Source of the DNA: Cryphonectria parasitica EP155
Taxonomy: Eukaryota; Ascomycota; Sordariomycetes; Diaporthales; Cryphonectriaceae
Length of the DNA stretch: 64,000 nucleotides
Direction of reading: 5' to 3'
Assembly: GCF_011745365.1 (NCBI RefSeq)
Contig: NW_024468909.1
Span: 3,286,001-3,350,000 of the forward strand
The translations under genes were made by a program, and so were the position numbers. The notes under the pieces were generated by a model. The model searched no databases and had not been told where the DNA came from. It saw only the letters and a list, made by a program, of their open reading frames with translations. This document shows, in pieces, positions 35,677 through 48,391 of this stretch. Within the stretch, counting starts at the first letter, position 1. Each line of letters begins with the position of its first letter.

Positions 35677-36611
35677 CTATGAGTTCGGCATCCGTGCGGG
35701 CTGCTTGCCCTGCTTTTTTGAAGGGCGGAGTTTCAGTTCGAGATGGAAAAAGGTTTTCGCGGTTTTTGATGACTGGCCATTCTTGGGTCGCGCCTCGAGC
35801 TTCTGTCGGCACATTGGGCAGATCTTCTTGGTGCCCTCCGCATGCATAGCCTGGTGCAGGCAGTTGCCGCAAAACATGTGGCCTGCAGAAAATGTCAGTG
35901 AAGGAAAAGGAGATGACGGCAAGATTCGAGCGAGAGGGAGAGCCTTCAACAGAGTGCGACTTACCACAATGTGTGACCGTCAGGTTCATCGCAGTGTCCA
36001 TGCAGATGATACATTCAAAGTCAACCAACTTGGTGCTGTTGTCCTCCTTGGGAGGGCCCATCAGCTCCTCGGGTATCTTGTCATCTCTGGTCAGGTCGAA
36101 GAGCTTGGCTGGCTCCTCATCGTCTTCCACTCCAAAGATGTCGTCTGAATCCGGTATGACCACGGCTCTTGCATCGTGCACGGCCTTGCGGACCGCGGCC
36201 TTGGTGCTCCGCGCCGAGGCGGCAGTGCTGCTTCGTGATCGACGTCGTTTGACAATGGAGGGGCCTGCCTGCTCATCGATAGAGGCTGAAGCGCGGGTGC
36301 GCTTCCTGGAGGAGGGGGCAGGCATGTTGTCGTCGACCAGAAGGCCAATGATGGCGTTGCGATCCCCGTCCTCCTCGTCCTCGTGCTTCAAGCGGCGGCC
36401 GTCGTTCTCTTGCGGGAGGTGGCCGTGCGGGTGACTGACGTAGTTGAATGACGGTTGGGAAGACTGAGTCTCGAGATCTCGTTCGACGTCGGCAGCCTGG
36501 GATGCAGACACGCAGTCTTGTGGGGCGGGTCGTGATCGGGGAGGGAGGAAGCTGCCAGCAGGGAATGGATGCAGCTGGCGTTGGGCCTCGCCAGGGGGCG
36601 GCAAGGCGGCG

Positions 36612-36648
<37 letters not shown>

Positions 36649-37240
36649 AGGAAGATGAAGAGAATTGGGGGGTGGCAAGAACCTGGTACAGGGCCTCGTT
36701 GGGTGGGATATTGTCTTGTAATGTTTGATACAGGGCTGGGAGACTGGCGCTGGAGGAGGGCGGGTTGGGATTCAAAGGGTTGAGGAGACTTGCGTCGTGG
36801 TTGTGTTGTTGCCCTATTGTGAATTGAGTGTGTGTCGGGACGCCGAGGTTGAAGAAGTCGCCTCTGACAGACAGGTTAGTGGCTGCAGAGTTAGGCATTG
36901 CTAGGCCTGGGCCAGTGGCGGCCAAGTCTTGGTCGAGTTGTAATTGATTAAGCCCATTGGGGCCGGCAAGACTGGGGTCATTTGTGGAGAACCTGAACCC
37001 TTGCACTGGTGGTACTGGAAGAGAGGCGGGGCCAGTCTGAGACCCGCGCAGGCTGTTGTTGTATGTACAGGGACTGGGCAGGGGTGGGGGGAGGCCCACA
37101 GGCTGTCCTGGAGATAGATAGTCGAAGGAAGGCGTCTGAGGGGATGGTTGTCCAGATTGGTTTAAATTCTGGGAGATCCCCGCGAAAGAGGGTGAGAAGG
37201 TAGAGGAGTCTTGTGCCAGTGACTGCAGATCTAAGCTCAT
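35677..37240 (-). CDS. RING-finger E3 ligase resembling Slx8 (493 aa, 2 exons)
   Basis: Exons (minus) 37240-35965 and 35882-35677 join in phase. The intron splits the RING between Cys425 and His427. The spliced RING is complete C3HC4: Cys410, Cys413, Cys425, His427, Cys430, Cys433, Cys447 and Cys450 (core THCGHMFCGNC, then CPMCRQKLE). Read through without splicing, the RING would be destroyed. The 400 residues before it are disordered, rich in Pro, Ser, Asn and Gln, with a 12-Asn tract encoded by AAC repeats (36611-36648 region) and a basic patch (IVKRRRSRS). Acidic/hydrophobic stretches such as AVVIPDSDDIFGVEDDEE look like SUMO-interacting motifs. With a C-terminal RING this layout resembles the SUMO-targeted ligase Slx8 or Rfp proteins. 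That name is inference; the RING E3 call is firm. Confidence 0.85.
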
Positions 37241-39607
37241 GAATACATGGTCAGAAATGTCTCGTCATGATTTTTCTTATATTTACGGGAATCCAGAATG
37301 AAGAGAGATACAGGCTGGAATGGATGAAAACAGAGGGAGAGTGATCTTACGAATCAGGAATGGCAGATCCTGCCCAGGATAGTAGTCTGCAGACCAGGCA
37401 CTCATGGTTTCCTGCTGCTTTGTCGACAAAGATGATGATGTGCTGACGACAATGTGATGTGTGTGAGGTTAAGTGGCGGATGAATGTGTCCCAGCTGATC
37501 CTCATCAAGTGAATTTTACCTGAAAGGTGTAGACTGATTGGTGCATAACCAGGTTCTCGCCATAGAAGAGTGAGAGATAGAATTTGTTGTGGGTGAAAGG
37601 AATTTTTTTTTAAGAAAAAAAGAGGTGTGGTGGGAGCGAGCAAGGTTGCCTGCTTGTCCTTCAGATTGAATAATCTGTAGGTTGGGGAGCTTAGAGCTGG
37701 GATCAATAAAGTCACAATAAGTAGAGGGGAAGAATCCGTTTCAGGGCTGGGCGTTGGGCTGAAGAGTCCGAGAACTGTCACGTCTTGAGGGAAACCAGAG
37801 CGAGAAGAAGAGGAAGAAGAACTTCAGTCACGATCCAGAGGGTGAGGGAGGACGTATGTTATTAAGTACTGCGCAGACGGTTTGACCAGCGCGAGCAGGC
37901 GAGGCAGGAGGTAGACGCTGTGAACTCGACTCATCTGATGAACAAGTGCGGGTAGGTGTGAAGGAAGGCAACGGGAGTGGGACAGGAGTTTAAATATATG
38001 AATGGGTTGGACGGCCTGCAGTGAAAGAGGGGGGGGGCGGGAATGTGTTGAGTGAAGGACGAGACAGGATGGGGATGGGGACGACAGCTCACTTCAACTT
38101 TTGTCAACCTGCAGGACACGACAAAATATGACAGGGAAAACATGCATGGATACTATGGAACCCAGTCAGCCAAAGTGGGTGGTGAATGAATGGCTTCCCG
38201 TCGTGCCGGAGCCTCATCATAATGCGGTCTCACGAGGACCACCGCCTGTGGTAAATATTCCGCTGACTCTTTCCAACCCAAAGTGGGCTTTATGAAAGTG
38301 GGCCGGGGGAGGAGGAACAAGAGAAGAAGAGAAAGGAGGGGCGTAGCTAGCTGCCAGAGATGTGCCGTGGCGCTGCTGACAAGCACTAACACCCATGGAC
38401 GCACACATGGGTATAGTCCTGGAATCATCTTGCATACCCATCTTATTTTCAATCACACTTACAAAAGCAATACTGTCGCCTCTTCCATGATCGGTCATCG
38501 TGAGCCGACTTGCATCCGCGGACCAGGCCAGACCACCACTGGATCCATCCGTGGGTTACACGAAACAGGGGCAAAACTAATATGGCTTTGAAAATTCCAC
38601 GCCCCGGGGGAGGAAGAAAACAACCTCCAGGAGAAGCTGATGTCCAAGCGGCACAAGCAAGTCATAAATTTGCCATGGGTGCTTGCTGTGCAGCAGCCAA
38701 ACCCCCCCCCCCCCTTCCAGGCCAAATTCTAACCCGGTACGCCACATACCTTTGGGAACCAAGGCGACTTGTCAGGTCGTACAAGCAAGAAGACACACAA
38801 AGACCGACCAGAATCATATTTCAGTAGCTCGCACCGCCAATCAACGCATCCCTATCATGTCGTGAGCATGCATTCAGAGCTAGCCCATGTTTTGCCACGC
38901 AGACCAAAGCTCATGGGGGACTGCTATAGTACGTGCATATCCTCGAATCGGAATAACATCCGTGAGGGCCATGAGCCAGCAAACAGACCAGGCTTGACCC
39001 GAAAAAGAAAAGAAGGGAGAATGAACAAAAAAAGAAAAAAGGAATAGAGAAAATTAAAGAGCATCACCTCTGCCCCGTCCCTAATAGATTGAAATGTGAT
39101 GACGTCTGACTGAGAGATGTCACGACCCCCTTATTTAAAAGCTCTTTTGTAGTGTGAACGGCTCAGAGTAGTAAGTGCAACTTGTGGAGTCGATTGACTG
39201 CATCCACTCCCCACCCAAACGTCCCTACCTTCGGTAACTGCTATGCGAAGCACAAAAGCTGAATTCGGAATCAATGCTGCTGCTCACTACTGCGAGGTAC
39301 TACTGCATGGTAGAAAACCTGCCTGGTCAGTGTGTGTGCTATATATATTGATTTTCTTTTTATTAAGAAAAGAAGACAAACTTTGTTTTATCCTCAGGCC
39401 TTGTCACTTTTGAAAACCGTAGGCTCGACTCGTTATCGAGAGGCCTCATAAAAGAACTACAGTCGAAGAGAAGGGTGGGGTTTGGCCCGTAGGCCATTAG
39501 GACGCGACATCATCTTCAAAATTTAGCGTTACTCCCTAGCATGTAGGGACCTCCTAGTAGGGACCTGAAGAGTCCACCGCGGGCGGGCACCCTCGCAACT
39601 TTTTTCT

Positions 39608-39622
39608 CCCCCCCCCCCCCCC
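39608..39622 (+). repeat. Poly-C tract (15 nt)
   Basis: Fifteen consecutive C, about 420 bp upstream of the mip1 ATG, hence likely in or near its promoter. Confidence 0.9.
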
Positions 39623-40029
39623 ATCTACGCCTTCGCAAATCCTCCCGCGCGAACCAACACGACCATTTTTCACACGAAACTTCAAGTCTACGCGTCCCGA
39701 AGTCCGAACCCCCAGTCGACTGCGCTCGAGTCTTGTCTGGTATCGAATCCTCGGCCCAAGTCCTTCGCGTCAATGTGATGCGCTGAACCTCGATCGAGAC
39801 TTTTGCCCAGAACAGCTCATCCGCGCATGCACATGTCAGCCATGATCTTGTTCCTAGTGCGATTATCGAATCTACAGTCCAGCAACCTATATTAGGCTTC
39901 TCACGCGCAGACCCTTCATCTCCTGACTGTCCGAATCGGGTGCGACTTGTCGGAGACTGATCCAAGTCATCCTCCCGGACTGTCCTTGTACGGCGTAGTT
40001 GGAGATTCTTAGACCGCAAGCCCTGCCGG

Positions 40030-40038
40030 ATGAGATAG
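40030..40038 (+). promoter_or_regulatory. Start-AGA-stop micro-uORF abutting mip1
   Basis: The sequence ATG AGA TAG ends one base before the A of the proposed mip1 ATG (40040). A second in-frame upstream ORF of 22 codons lies at 39827-39895. If the transcript starts upstream of these, both could reduce initiation at the main ATG. Confidence 0.5.
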
Positions 40039-40039
40039 A

Positions 40040-43000
40040 ATGCTCAGTCCGGTCAGGGGCCGTATGCGAAGTGGTTGCACCGCCGCGAGCTTTGTTCAAC
40101 TCGCCAAGCATCGGGCCCACGCAAGATGGGCTGCTCAGCGCCGCTGGCAGTCCGCTGCTGCCGTCGCGGCCGCGAAGGAGAGTCGAGAGGAACAGATAGC
40201 TTCTAGAGGTCTTTCTGGTAAGGCTCCCCGATCGCATCATGGATGCATGCGCCAGTCCCACGCAGAATACTTACAACAAGATGCGAGCAGTACCATCGGC
40301 AGCACGAGTCAACCGGGTGGGCGTACAGCAGCTCAGCGAAAACATATACAGCCAGATTTTCCCCAACGGAAGCAAGCCGCCACCTCGAGAGCTCGTCGAG
40401 CTTGCGAGGGAACATCTGCGACGCCACGACCTCCTAGACAAGAACACCGACCAGACAGAACCCATCGGCTTCAAGGTCCCCGGCCTGCAGGCTCCCGACA
40501 CACAGACTTTGGACGAGCACTTCTACAGACTTGGCGTGGATGCTGCTGAGCCTTTTCTGGAGCATGCGAAACAGTTCGCAAGAGCAGTCCTGCCGCGGAC
40601 GCCAAACAAATGGGTACATCAGAGCGGCTGGACCAAATACCGCTATCCCGAGGGTGGCAATGGGCCTGCTGAGCCAGAGAAGGTGGACATGCCAGACGAA
40701 AAGATGCTCTCATTTGACGTCGAAGTCATGTGGAAGGAAAGCCCCTTTGCCGTCATGGCCTGCGCCGCGAGCCCGACAGCATGGTACGTCTGGCTATCTC
40801 CTTGGCTCCTGGGCGAGACGACGAATCAAAAACAATTGGTCCCTCTCGGCGACCCTTCCAAGGAGCGCATCGTCGTAGGACACAATATCGGATACGATAG
40901 GGCCAGAATATTGGAGGAGTATGACCTCAAGCAGACGAGGAACTGCTTCCTGGATACCATGTCGCTGCATGTAGCGGTCAATGGCATGTGCTCCCAACAA
41001 CGGCCGACCTGGCTAAAACACAAGAAGAGCCGGGAGTTGCGCGAGAAGATTCAGCGAGAGACGGACAATCTTGAGCTGGCCACTTTGTTGAGCAACAAAT
41101 CGCTATCAAACGATGAAGAGGAGCTATGGGTTGGCAAGAGTTCTATCAACTCGTTGCGGGATGTAGCCAAGTTTCACCTCAACCTATCGATGGACAAGGC
41201 CGTCCGGGATGATTTCGGGGAGCTGAACCGGGAGGAGATCGTGGCCAAGCTTGATGATCTCCTCAACTACTGTGCCGCCGATGTGGTGGTCACCCACCGG
41301 GTCTATTCAATCGTCTTTCCCAACTTTCTGAAGACGTGTCCGCATCCCGTCAGCTTTGCGGCTCTGCGGCACATGTCCTCAGTCATCTTGCCAGTGAACG
41401 AGTCCTGGGACGCCTATATCAACAACGCTGAAGAGACATACCAAAGTCTGTCCGTCGCTGTTCAAGAACGCCTCATCTCGTTGACGGAAAAGGCTCTGGA
41501 GATCAAGGATGATCCTGAGAAGTGGGGCAATGACCCGTGGTTGAAGCAGCTCGACTGGTCCGGACAAGAGAGGAAGATGACGAAAGGGAAAAAGAATGAG
41601 CCTCCGCGGGAAGTGAAGAACCAGAAAATGCCCGGCAAGCCAAAGTGGTATAAGGATCTATTCCCAAAAAAGGACTCTCCCATCAACATCTCTATCAGGA
41701 CGAGGATAGCACCTCTGATGTTGAGGCTCTCTTGGGAGGGTTATCCGTTGTACTGGTCCGACAAGCACGGTTGGACATTCCGGGTCCCCCTGGCGGAAAA
41801 AGCCAAATATACCGAGAAGGCCATGAAAGCGTGTGATATGAAGGAGGAGACGGTCACTTTGCTTCGTGACGACACGGAGGGCGTCTACTTCAAGGTCCCT
41901 CACAAAGACGGGCCCACCGCACGTTGCGCCAATCCCATGGCGAAAAGTTATCTGGCCTACTTTGAGAAGGGTATACTGTCGTCGGAGTACCCTTACGCAA
42001 AGGAAGCCCTGGAGATGAACGCTTCTTGTTCATATTGGATCAGTGCCCGCGAGAGAATCAGGTCGCAGCTGGTGGTGTACGAGAAGGACCTACCGCACAA
42101 CAACAACAACAACAACAACAACAAGTCAGAGAGCAAACCAACAAACCAAGGCTTCATCCTGCCTCAGGTCATCCCGATGGGCACCATTACGAGGAGAGCT
42201 GTCGAAAACACGTGGTTGACGGCGAGCAATGCAAAAAAGTCACGCGTTGGCTCTGAATTGAAGGCGATGGTCAAGGCGCCTCCAGGGTACAGCTTCGTCG
42301 GCGCCGACGTCGACTCAGAAGAGCTCTGGATCGCCAGTGTCCTCGGAGATGCGATCTTTAAGATCCACGGCGGCAATGCCATAGGCTTCATGACGTTAGA
42401 GGGCACCAAGGCGGCGGGTACTGACCTTCATTCTCGCACGGCGTCCATTCTGGGCATCACAAGAGGCGACGCCAAGGTATTCAACTACGGCCGGATATAC
42501 GGTGCTGGACTGCGATTTGCCGCACAGCTACTGCGGCAATTCAACCCCACGCTATCCGACCGCGAGACGTTGAACACCGCCACGAAGCTGTACACTGCCA
42601 CCAAGGGCATGCAGTCAGAGCGCAAGCTTCTCTATAAGCGGAAGTTCTGGCGAGGCGGCACAGAGTCTTTTGTCTTCAACAAACTCGAAGAGTTTGCCGA
42701 GCAAGAACGACCGCGCACGCCTGTCCTAGGCGCCGGGATCACAGAAGCTCTGATGAGCCGCTATGTCAGCAAGGGCGGTTTCCTCACGAGCCGCATCAAC
42801 TGGGCGATCCAGAGCTCAGGTGTCGACTACCTCCACCTTCTCATTGTTGCCATGGACTATCTCACGCGCCGCTTCAACATCGATGCCCGGCTGGCCATCA
42901 CTGTGCACGATGAGATTCGTTACCTCGTCAAAGACCACGACAAATACCGCGCCGCCATGGCCTTACAAGTGGCCAACCTATGGACGCGGTGCATGTTTGC

Positions 43001-43592
43001 GCAACAGGTTGGCATCAACGACCTTCCACAAGCATGTGCCTTCTTCAGCGCGGTGGATATTGATCACGTACTGCGTAAAGAGGTCGACCTCGACTGTGTT
43101 ACTCCATCGCACAAGACACCGATCCCACCCGGCGAGTCGATCGACATCCAACAGCTCCTGCAAAAAGGTGACGAGGCTCGTCTCGACGAGTCCATCATCC
43201 CTGAGCGGCACGAACCAAAACTCGACCAGATCGCCTATACGCCCCGGACGCCTGTGATGGAGGACCTCATCCAGCAGGACGCCTCGACAGCGGATCCCGC
43301 CTTCATTCGCGCACAGATCTGCTCCGAGATGCAGGAGCTGAATAAGATCTGTACGGAGAAGCGTAAGGAGATGGCCGCGCTCGCTCCCACCAAGCCGAGT
43401 ATCAGCAAGGCCAAGAAGTCCGTGCTGCCGTACTACTCACATCCTGAGCTCATGCCCATGGAGGAACCGGTGATCGTGTCCGAGGCGTTCAGGGCTGAGA
43501 GCAACAAGCGTCTTGGTGGAGGCCAGAAGAAGCTGGACTGGTACAGAAGTAATGTGCTCAAGAGGCGGGACATTGCCCGCGGGACGCACTAA
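40040..43592 (+). CDS. Mitochondrial DNA polymerase gamma, catalytic subunit (1159 aa, 2 exons)
   Basis: Replicates mitochondrial DNA; a family A polymerase with 3'-5' proofreading. Exons 40040-40217 and 40291-43592 join in phase. Exon 1 supplies an Arg/Ala-rich, acid-poor leader typical of mitochondrial import signals. An acceptor four bases earlier (after CGAG) would add one codon (Ala). Exo I: Asp202/Glu204 in LSFDVEVMW; Exo II in VVGHNIGYDRARI; Exo III in YCAADVVVTHRVY. Polymerase motif A: Asp732 in GADVDSEELW; motif B: Lys788-Tyr792 in RGDAKVFNYGRIYGAG; motif C: His932-Asp933-Glu934. An eight-Asn run encoded by AAC repeats (42099-42122) sits between the exonuclease and polymerase halves and looks like a slipped microsatellite. 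Everything needed for catalysis is present. Two short upstream ORFs precede the start. Confidence 0.96.
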
Positions 43593-45734
43593 GAAACAGA
43601 GAAGGAGGGAGAGGAAAAGAGAGAGCAGGAGGCTACATAGTGACTGTTTCCCTTTGTCAGCTTTCTCTATTCAAGATTTGGATGAACACGGACTGTGTTG
43701 TATGGAATATTATCGCTGGTTTTTGTATGTGTACGCCGGGACCGGGGGGGGGGGGCAATGTATTGATACCCTTGGGGGATTGCGCAAGCCAATGGGTCTT
43801 TCATGGTCAACGGAGTTGAGGCAGGTGGGGGAAAATCCTGACGTCCATGAGTGGTTTGAATTTTTACTTTTTGTATAATGCAACTACAGTACGGCGAGAT
43901 CGTCCTTGAGAGTGATCTGGTTTTGGGAGCCATATGTGATCCAAATCTGTAGTGATGTGCATTCCTGGATCACACACAGAGACCACCTCATATTGGGCTT
44001 TAATATTTATTATGTATGTGATTGGGGAAAGTATTCAAGATGTTCTCAACCGAAAAGAAAAAGAAAAAACTCTCTGAAACAGGTAGTGCAACGTGACAAT
44101 AATAACATCTCATATCCACGTTCCATATCACACATAGTCAGCGAAAGAAGAGACGCCCAAAAAAAGGAACAGGCTAGGGAGGGGGCCATGCAAATCCGGG
44201 GTAGACCCGCCGACCCAAACCACCAATTGGCCCCGAAATCCAACTCCCTGGCCCGCATCGACCCCACTCCCCTACCAAACCAAAGTAAATTCCTATTCGG
44301 CAATCGCAAGACCTTTCCTAAAATAGAATTAAAGTTCCTAGTGTGGGGAAGGGGGGGATGGGAAAGTCAGTGGGGAAGGAGGGGAGACCAGGGAGAGAGG
44401 GGACACAGAGAGAGAGAGAGAAAAAAAAAAAAAACCACCGTGTAAGGGTCCCCCATCAAAATCACCAACCAAAAGGTGGGAACAAAAGGGGAGGGGCATT
44501 TCTTCCCTCTATCCCTGTTCCTTCCCCCCCCCTGCAGGAACCCGATCGATCGCACAGGGGGGGAAATGGGATGGGGTATATACTTTCATGCAGCAGTCAT
44601 GCATGCATGCAAAGGGTTGGATGGATGGATGGATGGATGAATGGATGGGACGTTTGGAGATTTCCCACCAGTTTTCATCTTCTTTTTTCTATGAAATTTT
44701 GCAATCCTCCCAATTTCCCTCCAACCCCCCCCCCCCTACTTACTGCGAGTGTTTGAGATAGGCTATGGGAAAAGAATTGGTGGTAATGTTCATGGTGATT
44801 TAGATGGGGATGGACCATCATCGAGGAAAGAGAGAAAGGAGGGGGAAAGGAAAAGGAACAGGGCTGAGGATTTCGAGAAAATCATCAAGTAACATAAGGA
44901 GACACCTACTACATATTGTAGTACCTATAACTTCTCCTTCCCTCCAACATACCACCACACATAAGAGATGATTGCAAAAAAATGTGACGCTCGTCAACCA
45001 AGGGATCCTCGATATCACTGCGCTGCGGGCAGGGGGGTTTTTTCTCTGGGGGGGGGGGGGCCGAGAGTTATACCTGTGCTGATTGACATCTTGCCATGGC
45101 AACAACACACACTGATTATCATCAGTAAGAAGAAAAAAATTGGAAGAAAAAAATGGCAATCAGCCATCCGAAAAAGGATATTTCGTTGAATACAGCTCTC
45201 TGTAGGCATTGTTACCATACGCAAATCCAGATATCTGGGACCAATCAAATGTCTTTAGAAGACGGGGACGTTGAGACGGTGATGATGCCTCCTTCGAGTC
45301 AAGCAAGATGAACCTTGGCCGTGATGGCAACGTTGCTAAGACAACTGCATCCAGGAGCTAATATTAGGTCGTCAAAAAGGAGGGAGGGCCTTTGTCAATC
45401 ATCCTTCTCTCATATCACTGGGGTCAAGATCCGAATTGCGTAGACCAAAGTCTCTCCCGCAAGATCATAGATATCTATCGTCTAGCCTTCCGATAGTCCT
45501 CACTACCTCTCGAGTTGAAGGTGCCACCCATCATCATCATCATCATTCGTACCTGACCCACCATACAAATTTCACACGAACCACCATCCCTCCAGCCAGC
45601 CAGTCTTTTCCAGACGGCGTGGCACATCAAGACCTACACAAGAAATTTCGTACGGAAAGGCGATATATATACGTGTGGATAGTACTCAACAACTGGCCGA
45701 TGTACCTTCTCTTGGTTTCGAGGCGTTGACTTCA
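43593..45734. other. Convergent intergenic region, mip1 / Whi5-like gene
   Basis: 2.1 kb between two gene ends. Simple repeats and G/C homopolymers dominate (43744-43755 G, 44725-44736 C, 45048-45060 G, GGAT repeat 44619-44649, CAT repeat near 45528-45547). No gene is seen. Confidence 0.55.
44619..44649 (+). repeat. (GGAT)n microsatellite
   Basis: About seven GGAT/GAAT units in tandem between convergent genes. Confidence 0.85.
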
Positions 45735-47077
45735 TCAGAGCGACCCCTGCGACAGACTCAACAGACCCTTCGCCGCGCCTCCCTTCAGTGCGCTGCTAGT
45801 CAGCCTGTCCTCCTCCCACCCATCTCTCGTCTTGCGTGGTGTCGACACACTCGCGAGGTCCGGCAGTGCCTGCTGTCCCTCCGGCCCGCAGTAGCGTCCG
45901 CCCACGGCGACAACCGTGCCGACCACCTTTCGCCCCTCCTCTTCTTCCTGCTGTTCATCGTTATTACCATCATCAACTTCCGCAGTGTTTCTGCCTGCAA
46001 CTCGTGACTCCGGCAGCGGCGCCCTCCGAGCCTCCACCGACCGATACCAGTACTGTACGGGGGTGGACCTCTCGACAGTGTGTGCCGTCATGGAGGGCAG
46101 AGGAGTACGGCGGCGGGTCATGCCTGGGACGGGGCGGACCTGCAGCTTGTCGAGAGGCACATCGGTCTGGTTGGTCCTGACCTTGTAGCTGGCGAGGGAG
46201 AGGCGGAGCTTGAGGATCTCTGCTTTCTGTTGATTGTAGGAACGACGCGTCAGCACCATAATATAACAGAGGTTACACCACGGTAGTGCAAGATCATATA
46301 TAGGGGCTGAAGAAACGGTGAGGGGAAGGGGGGTTGTTATAACGTATAAATAAACATATAACATGTCATGAATATACAACATACCTGTCTGAACTCCTCA
46401 CGCGTCGGGACCCGACGCGGTCGCGGTGGCGGCAGGTTGGGTATCACATCCGGCACAGCCGAGGCCGCCGCAGCCCCAGATACAGGAACCGCAGGTGCAG
46501 TCGTCGTGATGGGCGCGTCGGTATCCGGCTCCGTGATGGTGGTAAACTGGGAGGTGTTGATAGTCGAGTTATCAAAGACCGAGCTCGCGTCGGGCGATAT
46601 CGACCTCCGTGCCGTAGCAGGCTGCGAGGCCGGCGTCTCGTCGTCCTGTGGCGTGGGGTGGAATTTGGTTAGCCCTTGCAAGTGGTAGCCTGAGGAGGGC
46701 TCTGAGAGGAACGAGCATACCTCATCTGCTGGTTTGAGCAGCGTGTCCACCTTAGGGATCCTCGTCGCCTTGGACGGCGACGACGTCTTGACCGGGCTCC
46801 CAGCGCACAGCTTCTTAACAATCGGCCGGACGTTCTCGGCCTCCTCAAGCGGCCTCTTCTTCTTGGGCGTGCCGGTCCTCTTCTCACGTGGTGGGGAGGG
46901 CGTCGCGTGACGGGACAGCACTACGCCTGGGCTCTTCTTCAGCGGGCTGCCGCCGCCGACCGTGACACCTCCTTTGATGGACAGCTTGAGCGATGACGGT
47001 GACCGAGGAGACCTCGACACGTTCACGTCAATCGCGCCCAGGGCGCGTCTCTTTGTGGGGGTTGCAGCAGCACTCAT
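45735..47077 (-). CDS. Whi5/Nrm1-like G1/S transcription repressor (394 aa, 2 exons)
   Basis: Exons (minus) 47077-46385 and 46226-45735 join in phase 0 (231 + 164 codons with stop). The splice joins PTREEFRQ to KAEILKLRLSLASYKVRTNQ (about residues 232-252), followed by VPLDKLQV. This is the short 'GTB' motif of the Whi5/Nrm1 family, which binds the SBF/MBF G1/S transcription factors. The long N-terminal part is disordered, with many Ser/Thr-Pro sites (SPRSPSS, KKSPG, ATPSPP, GSPVK) that would suit CDK phosphorylation, and a basic KKKR patch. The family normally has little else conserved, so the motif carries the call. Whether it represses G1 entry (Whi5-like) or closes the MBF program (Nrm1-like) cannot be told from sequence. 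Confidence 0.8.
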
Positions 47078-48391
47078 CTTGGAACCGTGGAACGTTTTGG
47101 AGGAGAGGTAGACCAGACGCGACGAGGTCTTGTGCGGATAGCTGAAGCTAGTGTGGGTTCGAGAGGCAAGAGTGAATTAGATGAAGGCGCGTCTTGACAA
47201 TAATAGTCTGGACGCGAAATGAAGAGGGGAAAAAAGAGAGAGTCGACTTCGAGACGCAACGGATTCTCTTGTATATATAAGTGAGTGTGAAAGGGTGATA
47301 GGTAGTAGGTGAGTGGCGTGCCTCACGTTTTGTTGTTGCAAGGCGACAAGGGAAGAACACATCCAGATCAGTACTTAGTCAAGGCAGGCACAGGACAAGG
47401 CGTAAAAAGTACAGGAACGTCCTGCGCGGCTACTACTTCCACTACTGGGCTTGGGCAGTTGGGGGAAAGGAGGGGGGAGGCGACAATAAGAAATGGGGGC
47501 CCAGAAAAAAAGAAGGCACGTCGCGTCAGTTCCAAGTCGCAACAACCCTGCCACCTGCCAACTGATTATTTTGGACTATTTACTTGACTACCTCTTCAGG
47601 CCTAGAGCGCGGCTGTGGGCCCTTTTCTTGCCCGAGCACGCTGACGGGGTCGTGTCATACGCGCCAACCAGGGCCGGGACTCTTCTTTCGTTCGAGGAAT
47701 TTTCTTCTTCATCTTTTTCAGAAGGAGAGGAGAAAAGAAGAGGAAAGGGGCCCAGCAAGTCCACAGGGATTTTTTGACCTCATCGCGTGCAAATCCCACA
47801 CGTGCAGTGCCACAATGAATGGCGATCCTCTTGTCATTTCACTGCGGTACTGTGTTTGTGTTGTACATTATGAGTACATACAGTGGCAAAGAACTTACAG
47901 CGACAAATAATCTCTCCCGAGGCACTTTACAAAACACCCTTGAAGAAAGGATATACCATCATTCGTGAAACATGCATACATCTATTGATTCGAGCAAAGA
48001 GCAAAAGCAGTAGCTACTTTCCTCCGAGGGGGTTCCTTTTTATATACCCAATGCTTCCAAAATAAAAAAAAATAAAAAAAATCCAGACTTGCACATGCTA
48101 TAAAGTCAAAACATGAGAATGACAGTAGAAGCCTCAGAACGCATTGCGCATCGGGTATCAACCATGGGAGCCGTCGTATAAAACCATACATTTTTTTTTA
48201 AGCGCGTTCCTGGAGGGTTTTTTCCCCCTTTCCCACCAAGTTCGCCGTCATCCCGAAAACGCCGCCGACCTCAACATCAAATACGAATGCGTCCGAATCA
48301 AGAAACGTGGTGCGACTGGGCAATCCATTCGAGTAAATCGAAATCACAAGCAGTCTTTGCGGTATCCTGTTGTCCCTCACACCACCTCTTC
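47078..48391. other. Intergenic region, Whi5-like 5' / Med15 3'
   Basis: 1.3 kb with the promoter of the Whi5-like gene (minus; a TATATATAAG-like stretch near 47271-47280, about 195 bp upstream of its start) and the 3' untranslated region of the Mediator gene. No coding feature is supported. Confidence 0.5.

Larger units (their letters stand above)
37241..40039. other. Divergent intergenic region, RING gene / mip1
   Basis: 2.8 kb with no convincing gene. The minus frame at 37347-37781 ends next to a GTAAG and could in principle be an upstream untranslated exon of the RING gene, but it has no recognisable protein content. C homopolymers occur at 38702-38714 and 39608-39622. Short upstream ORFs of mip1 lie at 39827-39895 and 40030-40038. 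Confidence 0.5.

Noticed and set aside
37347..37781. 144-codon minus frame ending at a GTAAG, possibly an upstream exon of the RING gene
   Set aside because: No protein character. The RING gene has a good ATG at 37240. It could at most be untranslated leader.
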